A stretch of 64,000 nucleotides of DNA from Phycisphaerales bacterium AB-hyl4 (GCA_041821185.1 JBGUBD010000002.1:62001-126000), one strand, 5' to 3'. Positions 18,126-26,932 are shown, counted from the stretch's first letter. Translations and numbers: made by a program. Notes: a model not told the origin generated them from the letters alone.

Positions 18126-19310
18126 TCAGCCCGGCTCGACTTCCACCGGCGTCAGTTCCAACGCGTCAAATTCATCGTGCGCCTGCTGCTCGTAGTTCGC
18201 ATTGTCCAGTGCCGCGACGAGCCCGAGCCCGAAGGCGGTGAGAATCCACCCCGTTCCGCCGGCACTGACCAGCGGCAGGGCGATGCCCTTCGTCGGCACG
18301 ACCACCGTCACCACCGCGATATTCAACGCTGCCTGCAACCCGACGATCAGCAACGCTCCGAGCCCCACCAGCCGGGCGAACGTGTCGCGGCAGTCCTTCA
18401 CGATGCCTAGGCCGACCCACAGGATCACCAGGTACAACGCCACCACCAGCCCGGCGCCGGCGAGGCCCAGCTCTTCGCAGATCACAGCGAAGATGAAGTC
18501 GGTCGTATCTTCCGGCAGATAGCCGAACTTTTGAATGCCATTCCCTAGCCCTCGGCCGGTCAGCCCGCCTTGAGCGATCGCCAGCATCGACTGGATCGAG
18601 TGATAGCCCGCGCCTGCCGGGTCCTGCCAGGGGTCGAGGAAGGTGGTCAGCCGTGTGACGCGGTAGGGGCTGTGGATAATCATCGCGACCGCTGCGATGA
18701 TCGCCGGCGGAGCCATCATCGCCATGTGCCACAGCTTCGCGCCCCCAGCGATCAGCAGGCAGATTGCCACCACGCCAATCAGCGCCGCCGTCCCCCAGTC
18801 TTCGATGACCACCAGCGCACACGCCACCGCAATCAGCAGCAGCGCCGGCAGCAGGCCATGCCAGAACCGATGCATCACCCCCCGCCGACGCGCGCACCAC
18901 CACGCGATCGCCAGCACGATGGTCCACTTGATCAACTCCGACGGCTGAAACGTCAGTCCCCACGAGGTCGGCCCGAGGTGCAGCCAACGACTGGCCCCCT
19001 TGACCGACACGCCCACGCCCGGAATCAGCGTCGCGGCGGTCAGTCCGAGCGCGACCAGCACGATAAGCCACAGCGGGTTCGTCCAGCCGTGATGCCGGAA
19101 CAACTCGCGGACGTTGATACGGCTGGCCAGCAGCATCACCGCGATGGCGATGCCGGCGTAGAGGGTGTGCCGCGTCATGAACATGCCCAGCAGCCCTTGC
19201 TCCGTGACCGGCTGTCGGCCGACGTGCAGGCTCGCCGAGTGCACCATGACCACCCCGATCCCCAGCAGGGCGACGACAGCAAGCTGGACAATGTGCGCAG
19301 GGCGTAGCAT
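18126..19310 (-). CDS. ftsW: FtsW/RodA family peptidoglycan glycosyltransferase
   Basis: SEDS-family polytopic membrane protein of 394 residues, about ten transmembrane segments. Typical segments are GVSVKGASRWLHLGPTSWGL (signature loop) followed by FQPSELIKW, then TDFIFAVICEELGLAGAG and a C-terminal LPLVSAGGTGWI. Polymerises lipid II together with a class B PBP. The gene directly precedes murG, which favours FtsW (division) over RodA (elongation). The symbol is therefore contextual. Confidence 0.88.
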   Translation of the reverse strand: MLRPAHIVQLAVVALLGIGVVMVHSASLHVGRQPVTEQGLLGMFMTRHTLYAGIAIAVMLLASRINVRELFRHHGWTNPLWLIVLVALGLTAATLIPGVGVSVKGASRWLHLGPTSWGLTFQPSELIKWTIVLAIAWWCARRRGVMHRFWHGLLPALLLIAVACALVVIEDWGTAALIGVVAICLLIAGGAKLWHMAMMAPPAIIAAVAMIIHSPYRVTRLTTFLDPWQDPAGAGYHSIQSMLAIAQGGLTGRGLGNGIQKFGYLPEDTTDFIFAVICEELGLAGAGLVVALYLVILWVGLGIVKDCRDTFARLVGLGALLIVGLQAALNIAVVTVVVPTKGIALPLVSAGGTGWILTAFGLGLVAALDNANYEQQAHDEFDALELTPVEVEPG

Positions 19311-19887
19311 GGAGGATTTATCGGTCAGTGCACTGGGTGTTTGTGTAATAGTTTTTGCCCTGGCAAAGATGGCCTCGCGTTGGGGGTGGACGGCCGGAGA
19401 AATTCCGGATGCACGTTCGGGGGAAATGCCTGAACAAAGCTTGCGTTCATGCCCTCAAGTGATATAGTCGCAAGTGTGTAATGGTGGCTCTCGCCTTACA
19501 TTGGACATGCTTGTGACTTTTTTTGAGGGGGAGGGGCCCGGGGCAAGCCGTGCTTGCGGCTTGTTTGGAGGAGGTTTCTGGGAGGCAAATACACCACGCC
19601 GTAGCTTTTCCGTCGGGTGATCAACCCGTCGCGGTGGGCTGTTCGTTTGTCTCTGGCCAAGTCAGCGGCTTGGCTGGCAGCCGGATCAGGCTTTATGTCC
19701 ATCATGGCGAATCGCAGCGGCGTGCGTGTTGGTTTGATCGCGTTTGTATGACTTGATCCAAAGTCTTTGTACCCGGTGAACACGGTGTTCGCCGAGCAGG
19801 CTATCTTTGCGCCCGTTGTAAACAACGGGGCAAACCACGCCGGTTGTGAAGCAATCGGTAATCCTCATTTTGAGGAAAGGAAGAGAA
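19311..19887. other. gene-free interval upstream of a PEP-CTERM gene
   Basis: 577 bases between divergent ftsW and the PEP-CTERM gene. No convincing ORF is visible. It holds a perfect CCCGTTG-TAAA-CAACGGG inverted repeat near 19813-19832, which could be an operator or leader hairpin, and G-rich tracts near 19530. It should contain promoters for both flanking genes. Confidence 0.5.
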
Positions 19888-20700
19888 ATGCAGAAGGCTA
19901 CTTTGATTTCGGCGCTGGCAATGGGTTCGGCAATGGTCGCAACATCGCAGGTTCATGCCGACGTGAACATTACGTTCGATGATCCAGTGGTTACCAGTAG
20001 TAATCAGGCACCTGGGGTGTGGTACACCGACCGTGCTGCTCCGGCGGGCTTTGAAGTCGTGCAGTTCAATGGCGAAAACGTGCTGAAGCAGTCAATTGGC
20101 GCCGGCGACGCCGACGCCAATGGCTTCCGCAACACGCAGGGGCGTAAGTATGACCTCACGCCTGGCACCTTCTCGGTGTCCATCGACTTGTACGTGCCGG
20201 ACGACTGGGCCTCGACCGACCGTCGTATGGCCGGCTTCTGGGGCACAATGTTCGACAACTCGGGTGACGTTGCGTCCTACCCGATCATCGAGTTCAACTC
20301 GGGCACAGCGGGGTACGAGTCTACAACCGACGACCCGACCAACGCCGGCTCACCTTCGCCGCGTTTTCGCGTGTGGGATTCCCAAAGCGGTTGGGCAGAT
20401 ATGGGTCTGCCCACCGGCTTCGCTTACGATACATGGCATACGCTCGAAATGACCCTCGCAGGTGGGCAGATTATTTACACCGTCGGTGATCTCGAGGTCG
20501 CGGTCACAGCTGGTGATGCCGACTATTTCGGCAACATTATCCTCCAGGGTTACAACACCCACGCCGACTTCAGCTCGGGTGTGAGCTACGACATCTATTG
20601 GGATAACTTTTCTTCGGTCGTCCCGGAACCTGCCAGCCTTGCGCTGCTGGGCATGGGTGGGCTCGCCTTGGTGCTTCGCCGTCGACGTGCGAATGCCTGA
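19888..20700 (+). CDS. PEP-CTERM sorted secreted protein
   Basis: 270 residues. The start at 19888 is set by the strong purine-rich site AGGAAAGGAAGAG just upstream. An N-terminal signal peptide (residues 1-23, ending VHA) leads to a beta-rich body with few cysteines that resembles a concanavalin/LamG-type sandwich. The tail VPEPASLALLGMGGLALVL followed by RRRRANA is the tripartite PEP-CTERM signal: PEP motif, transmembrane helix and Arg cluster. Such proteins are processed by an exosortase and displayed or exported. No exosortase gene lies in the window. Ligand unknown. Confidence 0.88.
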   Translation: MQKATLISALAMGSAMVATSQVHADVNITFDDPVVTSSNQAPGVWYTDRAAPAGFEVVQFNGENVLKQSIGAGDADANGFRNTQGRKYDLTPGTFSVSIDLYVPDDWASTDRRMAGFWGTMFDNSGDVASYPIIEFNSGTAGYESTTDDPTNAGSPSPRFRVWDSQSGWADMGLPTGFAYDTWHTLEMTLAGGQIIYTVGDLEVAVTAGDADYFGNIILQGYNTHADFSSGVSYDIYWDNFSSVVPEPASLALLGMGGLALVLRRRRANA

Positions 20701-20733
20701 TTGCTCATTGCGACATCACGCTTAATTACCACG

Positions 20734-20766
20734 GGACTGGCGTTATCGCGCCGGTCCTGTTTTTTT
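20734..20766 (+). terminator. intrinsic terminator of the PEP-CTERM gene
   Basis: GGACTGGCG-TTATCG-CGCCGGTCC (9 bp including one G-U pair) is followed by TGTTTTTTT. It lies 34 bases after the stop codon. Confidence 0.85.
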
Positions 20767-20787
20767 GTTTGAAGTGGGCAGTGGTCA

Positions 20788-21048
20788 TCAGTCGCGAGGT
20801 CGGCGTTGGTTGGTTGCCGACCTCACCCGCCTGCCGAGCCAGAGCATGACGAGCATTGCCGCGATGAGGAACATCACGCCGGCGATGCCATACTGCCACC
20901 AGGCCGCGTCGGCCCAGCCGCGGCCGGTGACGCGGCTGGTGATGGCGAAACTCAGTTCCGCAGCGAGTAGGCCGATGATACAACCGAGCACCGCGCCGAG
21001 GGCGTAGGCGGGCCAGGTGGTCGCGGGTTTGGGGGTGGGCGGCGGCAT
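20788..21048 (-). CDS. small two-span membrane protein
   Basis: 86 residues. A short Pro-rich N-terminus is followed by two hydrophobic helices ([20 protein letters not shown] and [20 protein letters not shown]) and a basic tail [14 protein letters not shown]. It is the only frame on either strand here giving coherent membrane spans. It lies downstream of clpP, separated by a hairpin. No family recognised and no function proposed. Confidence 0.55.
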   Translation of the reverse strand: MPPPTPKPATTWPAYALGAVLGCIIGLLAAELSFAITSRVTGRGWADAAWWQYGIAGVMFLIAAMLVMLWLGRRVRSATNQRRPRD

Positions 21049-21064
21049 TGGGTTATGAATGGCG

Positions 21065-21093
21065 GAAGCCCACGGCGTGACGCCGTGGGCTTC
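21065..21093. repeat. perfect palindromic hairpin, AAGCCCACGG family
   Basis: GAAGCCCACGGCG-TGA-CGCCGTGGGCTTC is a perfect 13-bp stem with a 3-base loop. It sits between the clpP stop and the next minus-strand gene. Related elements are at 46939 and 60881, with a weaker variant at 6705. It could terminate clpP transcription. Confidence 0.8.
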
Positions 21094-21124
21094 GGTGTGG
21101 TTGGGTTGATCGAGCTTGCGATGT

Positions 21125-21838
21125 TTATTCGGGCTTGTTGTCTTCGCCGGAGACGTTGGGTTGTGATTTTTCGATGACGTCGTCGACGAGGCCGTAGGCC
21201 TTGGCTTCCTGTGCGGAGAAGAACTTGTCGCGTTCGGAATCTTCTTCGATCTGTTCTTTGGTCTGGCCGGTGTGTCGTGCGAGGATGCCGTTGAGTTCGT
21301 CTTTGGTTTTGAGGATTTCCTCGGCTTGGATCTGGACGTCGGAGGTTTGGCCGTAGACCCCGCCGTAGGGCTGGTGGATCATGACCTTGGCGTGGGGGAG
21401 GCTGTAGCGTTTGCCCTTCGCGCCGGCGGCGAGGACGACGGCTCCGCCGGACATGGCTTTGCCGATGCAGTAGGTGGCGACTTCGCAGTCGAGGAACTGC
21501 ATGGTGTCGTAGATCGCGAGGGTGTCGTCAACGGCCCCGCCGGGCGAGTTGATGTAGAGGTTGATGTCGACGCCCTTTTTTTGGTTCTGCAGATAGAGCA
21601 GCCGCATGATGATGCCGGTGGCGGAGGCGTGGTTGATCTCGCCGACGAGGAAGATGACGCGATTTTCCAGCAGCAGCTCGTCAATGGTCATCTCGCGGTA
21701 TCGGCCGATGGGTGGCGCTGCCATCGCCATCGACATCGGGTCGAGCGAGCCGGTGGGCTGCTGAAACATCGGCATGCCTGTTGCGCCTGGCATGGGCGGC
21801 AGGTCAGAGAGGCTGTGGGGGGTGGATTTGGTGCTCAT
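21125..21838 (-). CDS. clpP: ATP-dependent Clp protease proteolytic subunit
   Basis: Serine protease forming the ClpP tetradecamer. Motifs are [17 protein letters not shown], the nucleophile region [16 protein letters not shown] (Ser in AMSGG, where AASMG is usual), the catalytic His in [14 protein letters not shown], and the Asp in [17 protein letters not shown]. The start at 21838 ([10 protein letters not shown]) is preferred. Upstream ATGs at 21853 and 21901 exist, and further extension runs into repeat sequence. An N-terminal stretch rich in Met and Pro precedes the core. No clpX is adjacent. Confidence 0.94.
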   Translation of the reverse strand: MSTKSTPHSLSDLPPMPGATGMPMFQQPTGSLDPMSMAMAAPPIGRYREMTIDELLLENRVIFLVGEINHASATGIIMRLLYLQNQKKGVDINLYINSPGGAVDDTLAIYDTMQFLDCEVATYCIGKAMSGGAVVLAAGAKGKRYSLPHAKVMIHQPYGGVYGQTSDVQIQAEEILKTKDELNGILARHTGQTKEQIEEDSERDKFFSAQEAKAYGLVDDVIEKSQPNVSGEDNKPE

Positions 21839-21940
21839 GTGGCGGTATGTCATGTCGTGCGTGCTCAGATCGTGATCTACAAGGTTCAGGTCGGCCCACA
21901 TGATAACTGTGCGCGCGAGAGATGGATAGTTGGGGGGGTG

Positions 21941-22065
21941 GGTTTGTGGTTTCTGGTTTAGGGTTTCTCGTTTCTGGTTGGGGAAGCCGAGCCCTGAGCG
22001 AGTCCGCGAGCGAAGGGCCGGATCTCGTTGGCAGGACAATCACTAACCAGAAACCAGAAACCACG
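21941..22065. repeat. inverted array of 7-bp repeats (element B)
   Basis: The left arm has in-register heptads GGTTTGT, GGTTTCT, GGTTTAG, GGTTTCT, CGTTTCT and GGTTGGG (21941-21982). The right arm, inverted, has AACCAGA, AACCAGA and AACCACG (22045-22065). The core of about 60 bases contains GCCCT...AGGGC and GAGCGAGTCCGCGAGCGA. It lies between divergent clpP and rsfS. The architecture matches element A at 7901, although the unit sequence differs. Confidence 0.75.
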
Positions 22066-22120
22066 ACCCTACTCCCCCAACATGGGGCGATTGCCTACAA
22101 TACATGTCGTCACGGGGGGA

Positions 22121-22579
22121 ATGAAGAACGGTAGACCTTCACTGGAGTCTGGCAGCGCGCAGAACATGACCGAGCACCTTTCTTATCGATCGGGGCTGGA
22201 GCCGGCCGTTGCGTCCAGTACGCACGACGTGCAGGCCAGCCGGGACTTTGCCATCGAGACCGCCCGCCTCTTGGCCGACTCGCACTGCGAGGATGTGGTC
22301 ATCTTTGACGTGCGCGGTTTGAGCGATCTGGCAAACTACATCATCATCGCCTCAGGCACGAGCGATCGGCAGATCAAATCGCTGGCCGGCCACGTCAACG
22401 AACTTGCCCGCGAGCATGGCTTTGTCCGCTACGGGTCGGACCGGGACGCGGCGAGCACCTGGCTGGCGTTGGATTATGTCGATTTGATGGTGCACCTCTT
22501 CGAGCCGGCGACGCGGGCGCACTACGACATGGAAATGCTCTGGGGCGATGCGCCACGCGTGTCCTGGCATCGTGGTTGA
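22121..22579 (+). CDS. rsfS: ribosomal silencing factor RsfS
   Basis: Binds uL14 on the 50S subunit and blocks subunit joining under stress or starvation. The conserved core is AIETARLLADSHCEDVVIFD, then LSDLANYIIIASGTSDRQIK, and later ALDYVDLMVHLFEPATRAHY. Start choice is uncertain: ATG at 22121 has a G-run very close, and ATG at 22166 (MTEHLSYRSG) has no clear site. A TACAAT hexamer at 22096-22101 could be a -10 box. It is divergent from clpP across the heptad repeat element. Confidence 0.9.
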   Translation: MKNGRPSLESGSAQNMTEHLSYRSGLEPAVASSTHDVQASRDFAIETARLLADSHCEDVVIFDVRGLSDLANYIIIASGTSDRQIKSLAGHVNELAREHGFVRYGSDRDAASTWLALDYVDLMVHLFEPATRAHYDMEMLWGDAPRVSWHRG

Positions 22580-22743
22580 GCGGCGCTGGCCGGGATTTTC
22601 CTGATGCAGGCATCGGGCTCAGCATGTTGCGCTGCCGCGAAGTTGAAGTTCCACCATCCAGTTCATCTGGCCTCGCGTATATCGGGGTAGAACGGTGGAT
22701 GACGCTGCAAGTCACCACCAACCTCGTATGAAAGGAGCATCAG

Positions 22744-22914
22744 ATGAACTGGTACAAACTTTGCAAATCATTCGGTCGACGCGGGCTGTTGAGCCTGGCA
22801 CTGGTTGCGGCATTCGGCATCGGCGGCGTGTCGCTGACCGGCTGCAACACGACGGAAGGCGCTGGCCAAGACATTGAGGCGGCCGGTGAAGGCATTCAGG
22901 ACGCGGCGAACTGA
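22744..22914 (+). CDS. entericidin-family small lipoprotein (copy 1)
   Basis: 56-residue ORF. Signal region with hydrophobic span (LLSLALVAAFGIGGVS), lipobox LTGC, then the mature peptide CNTTEGAGQDIEAAGEGIQD. This is the entericidin EcnA/EcnB pattern of a very short amphipathic lipopeptide. AAAGGAG lies 7 bases before the ATG. In enterobacteria, entericidins form an antidote/toxin-like pair affecting membrane stability; here the role is inferred as a stress-induced envelope lipoprotein. A paralogue is encoded at 23702 with a DUF1328 gene between them. Confidence 0.85.
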   Translation: MNWYKLCKSFGRRGLLSLALVAAFGIGGVSLTGCNTTEGAGQDIEAAGEGIQDAAN

Positions 22915-22976
22915 CGGGGTCGCTGCGCGGCGTGCGTGGCTGGCCCGAGGGGGTTGGCCACGGCGGATGTGATTGT

Positions 22977-23020
22977 GGCGCGCGTCCTCCTTGCAGGGCG
23001 GGGCGCGCGCCATTTTGTTT
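22977..23020 (+). terminator. terminator after entericidin copy 1
   Basis: GGCGCGCG...CGCGCGCC, an 8-bp stem with a large loop that can extend with a mismatch, is followed by ATTTTGTTT. It lies about 60 bases after the stop. Confidence 0.65.
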
Positions 23021-23083
23021 CAACGAACATTTAGCCGTCAATGCCGAGAAGAGCTTGTCAGAGGCGGAACGGGAGGGTGTCTG

Positions 23084-23266
23084 ATGGGGCTTCTTGGTTG
23101 GGCATTGGTATTTCTGGTGGTGGCGATTGTCGCTGCAGTGTTCGGGTTTGGCGGGATCTCATCCGCGGCTGCGGATATTGCCCGAATTCTGTTTTTCGTC
23201 TTCATCGTGATTTTCCTGGTCATGCTGGTCGCCGGTCTGCTCGGCGCTGCTCCATTGCCAGTTTAA
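23084..23266 (+). CDS. DUF1328 (YtjA-like) small membrane protein
   Basis: 60 residues, two transmembrane helices: [20 protein letters not shown], then [20 protein letters not shown]. This matches the DUF1328/YtjA family. GGGAGGG lies about 8 bases before the ATG. Such genes are typically members of general-stress regulons in Proteobacteria and are often near entericidin genes, as here. Molecular function unknown. Confidence 0.88.
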   Translation: MGLLGWALVFLVVAIVAAVFGFGGISSAAADIARILFFVFIVIFLVMLVAGLLGAAPLPV

Positions 23267-23380
23267 GCGGTGTTTCGACCGTGTAATCACCGACGGTTGA
23301 TTTGGGAGATTGAGTGAATATGGCCGTTGATATTCGGCCGACCGTGCTCGGAGGGAGATGGAGCTGAGGGAGAGAGCTTA

Positions 23381-23421
23381 CTGACAAGTAAGGAGGGGGG
23401 TAGTAGGGGAGGACTTGTCAG
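23381..23421. other. inverted repeat with G-rich loop
   Basis: CTGACAAGT (23381-23389) pairs perfectly with ACTTGTCAG (23413-23421). The 23-base loop holds four G-runs (GG, GGGGGG, GGGG, GG) and could form a quadruplex. It lies in the 435-base gene-free stretch between the DUF1328 gene and entericidin copy 2. Apart from this I see only weak ORFs there. Confidence 0.5.
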
Positions 23422-23701
23422 CTTGCCGCTTGGACATTTATGTCCCGGCGGCATTTTTTTTGCGCGGAGGTGGGCTTGTGCCTCAGTTAGACGCGTTGTT
23501 CTGGGGGATATTCCAGTCCGCGTGGGGGCAGCCACCTCGATTGATTGGGGGCCTCATTTCACATCATTGAGTTGGTGTCGGGCATGGCGTGCCCCTACGG
23601 TTGCCTGCGTGTGTAGCGCGACGGCCGGCGGGCGTGACACGAAGCCCGCCGACATGAGACGTAGGACGCGATCTCTATCACAATCTGGCAAAGGAACTCA
23701 A

Positions 23702-23911
23702 ATGCGACATTTGATCGAGACAAACAAATTGACGATCTGGCTTTCGCGCACATTGACAGTGCTCGCGGCGGGAGTGCTCAGCTTTTCAATGCTGGTCGGC
23801 GTCACCGGCTGTGAGACGACCGAAGGTGTTGGCCGCGACATTGAGGCGGCGGGTGAAGGCATACAGGAAGGCGCGGATCGCGCGGACCCCGGTCCGCCTG
23901 ACCAATGGTAA
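23702..23911 (+). CDS. entericidin-family small lipoprotein (copy 2)
   Basis: 69 residues. Longer N-terminal region, hydrophobic span (LTVLAAGVLSFSMLVGV), lipobox VTGC, mature CETTEGVGRDIEAAGEGIQE, then a short Asp/Pro tail. The mature part is nearly identical to copy 1 (22744), so the two are paralogues from a duplication around the DUF1328 gene. The start at 23702 has AAAGGA upstream; the frame stays open another 125 codons but that stretch reads as non-coding. Confidence 0.83.
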   Translation: MRHLIETNKLTIWLSRTLTVLAAGVLSFSMLVGVTGCETTEGVGRDIEAAGEGIQEGADRADPGPPDQW

Positions 23912-23963
23912 TGCGCGATCGTAAATGCAGGCTGATCGGGCCTGCTTGTGCAGGATGAGTTGA

Positions 23964-23998
23964 CGTCCCGAAGCGGTGCGGCTGCTTCGGGACGCTTT
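23964..23998 (+). terminator. terminator after entericidin copy 2
   Basis: CGTCCCGAAGC-GGTGCGGCT-GCTTCGGGACG is a perfect 11-bp stem followed by CTTTG. It lies about 50 bases past the stop codon. The T-tract is short. Confidence 0.7.
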
Positions 23999-24033
23999 GC
24001 CTTGATTACGCCCAACGTGTCGGAGGCCTTGCC

Positions 24034-25029
24034 ATGAGCATGCAGGACAAGCTCGGGGTGTGCCAGTGGTTTCACTACCAGGACCGAGAGGCGGTGCACC
24101 GGACGGTGGCGACAATGCGGGCGTTGGGATTGACGCATCTTCGCACGGGCGTGTCGTGGGCCGACTTTCATCGGCCGGAGGGGGAAGCGTGGTACGACTG
24201 GCAGATGAACACGCTTGCGGAGGCTGGGTTGAAGGTGCTGTTGTCGGTCTGGCATACGCCGCCGTCGATTGCGGAAGGGGGCACGTGTGCGAGCCCGCCG
24301 AGGCGACTGGCGGACTATGGCGATTTCATCGGGCAGTTGATTGACACCTGGCCTGACGGCTTCGAGGCGGTGGAGCTTTGGAACGAGCCGAACAACCTGC
24401 TGAAGTGGGACTTCGAGCGATTCGACCCGAACTGGGAAAAGTTCGGCGAGATGGTGGCCGGCGGCGCGAAAGCCGCGAAGCAGCGTGGCAGGAAGACCGT
24501 GCTCGGCGGCATGATGCCGGTGGACGCGAGTTGGCTGCAACTGCTGGACAGTCACGCGGCGCTGGACGACGTGGACGTGATCGCGATCCACGGCTTCCCC
24601 GACATGTGGTGGCCGGACCACCCGAACTGGGACTGGTTCACGCATTGGCAGGGCTGGGCGCACAAGATTGAGCAGATTGCCAGTGTGGCCAACGGTCGTC
24701 CGGTGTGGATCAGCGAAACGGGGCTGGCGACATGGGACGTCCGCCGCGAACGGCCGAGCCGGTTCGATCTGCAAGTACGTCGTCTCACGCTTGCCGCGCA
24801 AGCCCCGGCCGAGCGGGTGTACTGGTATTGCCTGTTTGATCTTGACCCGCAACGGCACGCGATCGAGGGGTTTCACGTTGACGAAAACGAGTACCACCTG
24901 GGCCTGCTGACGCACGCGGGCGAGGCCAAGCCGGCATACGAACGCATGCGCGAGTTGCTTGCAGACGAGGTTGAGCCGGTTGATGTGCCCGAATCCGACG
25001 TAAGTTCCGTTCGCCAACCTTCGCAATGA
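24034..25029 (+). CDS. clan GH-A glycoside hydrolase
   Basis: 331 residues, a (beta/alpha)8 barrel. The acid/base Glu is in AVELWNEPNN (about residue 114) and the nucleophile Glu in PVWISETGLATWD (about 230), the standard clan GH-A spacing. There is no signal peptide, so it is cytoplasmic or acts on imported or phosphorylated sugars. GGAGG lies 6 bases before the ATG. Family resemblance is to GH39/GH5-type xylosidase or endoglycosidase proteins, but the substrate cannot be fixed. It stands alone, with DUF58 convergent downstream. Confidence 0.85.
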   Translation: MSMQDKLGVCQWFHYQDREAVHRTVATMRALGLTHLRTGVSWADFHRPEGEAWYDWQMNTLAEAGLKVLLSVWHTPPSIAEGGTCASPPRRLADYGDFIGQLIDTWPDGFEAVELWNEPNNLLKWDFERFDPNWEKFGEMVAGGAKAAKQRGRKTVLGGMMPVDASWLQLLDSHAALDDVDVIAIHGFPDMWWPDHPNWDWFTHWQGWAHKIEQIASVANGRPVWISETGLATWDVRRERPSRFDLQVRRLTLAAQAPAERVYWYCLFDLDPQRHAIEGFHVDENEYHLGLLTHAGEAKPAYERMRELLADEVEPVDVPESDVSSVRQPSQ

Positions 25030-25068
25030 GGCGGTGGTGGGCGGATGGGCGGAGGGGCGCGTGTGGGA

Positions 25069-26364
25069 TCAGTCGGCTTCGAGTTCTTCGCGTCTTGAGA
25101 GCTGACGGGTGTTGGCGGTCAGCAGCGTATCGCCGCTGCCATCGAAAGCGCGGACGAACTGGTCGATGTCGGTGGCACCGAGGAGAATCGTGCCGCCGCC
25201 TTGCTGATCGTTGATGACGCGTTCGCCTTTGCCGAGGTGGACGACGACGGAGGGGTTGACCGCCGAGCCAGGCGTTTCAGCGCGGGATGCGTCGGCGGGT
25301 GTGGTGTTGAGGCGGGCGAGCGCTTCGAGCATGCGCGTGCGGTGGGGGAGGCTGTGGTGCATGGGGAAGCTTGGGCAGGTCGCGCCGCGCGCGGCGAGGC
25401 CGACCTGGTAGCCGTGGAAGTGCGCTTCGCAGACGAGCGAGGCGGTGAGGCAGACGGCCCGTTCAAGGCGTGTGTGGCGGTCAGCGTGGTCGGGAGCTGA
25501 GCCGGGTTGGCTGTTGCCGTTGCTGTTGCCGGGAGCGGTGGTTTCGGCATCGCGTTGGAGGTCGAGCAGGATCATCATGCGCGGCGGACTGGGTTGGGTC
25601 ATCTCGCGCGAGACGAGCACGCCCGTGCGGGCGGAGCGTTTCCAGTCAACCATCTTGAGGCTGTCGCCGGGGCGGTAGGCTCGCAGGCCGAAGAAGTCTT
25701 CCGTGCCGCCGCCGCGTTCGCGTTGCTTTCGGCCGGAGGGGTCGTGGTGGGCGAGCGAATAGACCATCCGCCGATTGACGCGATAAAGGTGGGGGTAGAT
25801 CAGCGTCTCAGTCTGCTGCTCGAAGGTGACGACCTTGTAGAGGATGCCAAACGGGAAGCCGGTGGCCAGGATCATCTGCTCGAACTTCAACTCGCCGCGG
25901 CGCAAGGGCCAGCAGGGCGCCTCCGCCTGGATGGTCTGGTTGGGGCCGATGTGCAGCACCCAGCCGAACGGCCGGGCCTTGAGCAGCGGCGGCGACATTG
26001 CGATCGGCCCGGTGCGCTTCCAAGCTCGCCAGCCCCGGCCCCACGTTTCCATAATCGTCAGGCTGAACACCGGCAGCCAGGAGCGGTTGGTCAGGTGGTA
26101 GCGGATGATCAGCGGATCGCCCGCGACACCGTGCGACGGAAGCAGACGCTGTACGCGGATGTTCCGCAGCATCTGCCAGCTCAGCAGGGCGGAGACGACC
26201 AGTCCGCCGGTCATCAGCCCGAAGGCCCAGAACAGCAGGTTGGCTTGCGTGTAGATCGCCGCGGCGATGATGACACCGGAAACGATCAGATAGATCAGCC
26301 CGCCGGAGCCGAGGTGGATCCGGCTGCGTCGCCGCTTCGCGTTGAGTGTTGCACCGATGGCCAT
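25069..26364 (-). CDS. DUF58 domain protein
   Basis: 431 residues. Two transmembrane helices near the N-terminus (about 22-65) are followed by a large cytoplasmic part. The DUF58 signature is GTEDFFGLRAYRPGDSLKMV followed by DWKRSARTG (about 220-248), then a von Willebrand-like alpha/beta fold. DUF58 proteins usually accompany MoxR ATPases and membrane VWA proteins; no MoxR is seen here, so the partners are elsewhere. A region rich in Asn/Gly/Ser (about 275-295) interrupts the fold. Confidence 0.85.
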   Translation of the reverse strand: MAIGATLNAKRRRSRIHLGSGGLIYLIVSGVIIAAAIYTQANLLFWAFGLMTGGLVVSALLSWQMLRNIRVQRLLPSHGVAGDPLIIRYHLTNRSWLPVFSLTIMETWGRGWRAWKRTGPIAMSPPLLKARPFGWVLHIGPNQTIQAEAPCWPLRRGELKFEQMILATGFPFGILYKVVTFEQQTETLIYPHLYRVNRRMVYSLAHHDPSGRKQRERGGGTEDFFGLRAYRPGDSLKMVDWKRSARTGVLVSREMTQPSPPRMMILLDLQRDAETTAPGNSNGNSQPGSAPDHADRHTRLERAVCLTASLVCEAHFHGYQVGLAARGATCPSFPMHHSLPHRTRMLEALARLNTTPADASRAETPGSAVNPSVVVHLGKGERVINDQQGGGTILLGATDIDQFVRAFDGSGDTLLTANTRQLSRREELEAD

Positions 26365-26428
26365 TGCTTCAGATGCCAGGTGTCATGAGGTAGTCGGCAA
26401 TCTGACCACCTGACCCCTGAACTCCGCC

Positions 26429-26932
26429 TCACCTTCCCATATAGGGTTCGCCGAGCCTCAATGTCTCATCGATCACGTCGCCGCGGCGCGGGCTCACGCG
26501 GTCCGTGCCTTCCGCGAGCACGATCAGCAGGCGTCGGCTGGATCGCGGGAGGCGGATCGTCTGGTACGCCGGCGTGAAGCCCTGCTGCCGGGCGAGCACC
26601 TCGACGTCATGTTCGAGAAAGCCAGCGCCGAACTCGTCGACGGGCACGTTGAACCATCCGTCCGAGTCGCTTGCGCCGCTGCCGATGCTTTTCGCTGAAA
26701 GGCGCTCCGGGTCGAGTGTCAGGGCGATGCGCGCCTGGGGCACGCCGGGCTCGTTCAGTCGCGGGTCGTCCGCGGAGACGATGTAAATGCCTGAACTCGG
26801 GCCTTCGATCACCTTGCCTTGAAGCTGATAGCTCGAACAGCCCGTTGCCAGCAGGGCGCAGCATGTCAGGAGCAAAGCACCAGAGGTCCTTTGCCACAGT
26901 TGGCTCAGCCCCTCGCGGTGTCGTGTGTGCAT
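26429..26932 (-). CDS. envelope lipoprotein with carboxypeptidase-regulatory-like fold
   Basis: 167 residues. Signal peptide with lipobox LLATGC (Cys about 32), then a beta-rich domain (GKVIEGPSSGIYIVSADDPR, ARIALTLDPERLS, SDSDGWFNVPVDEFGAGFLE) resembling the transthyretin-like regulatory repeats that decorate secreted proteins. No catalytic residues are evident. It lies between DUF58 and scpB on the same strand with gaps of 64 and 42 bases, so it may be co-transcribed. Function unknown. Confidence 0.75.
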   Translation of the reverse strand: MHTRHREGLSQLWQRTSGALLLTCCALLATGCSSYQLQGKVIEGPSSGIYIVSADDPRLNEPGVPQARIALTLDPERLSAKSIGSGASDSDGWFNVPVDEFGAGFLEHDVEVLARQQGFTPAYQTIRLPRSSRRLLIVLAEGTDRVSPRRGDVIDETLRLGEPYMGR

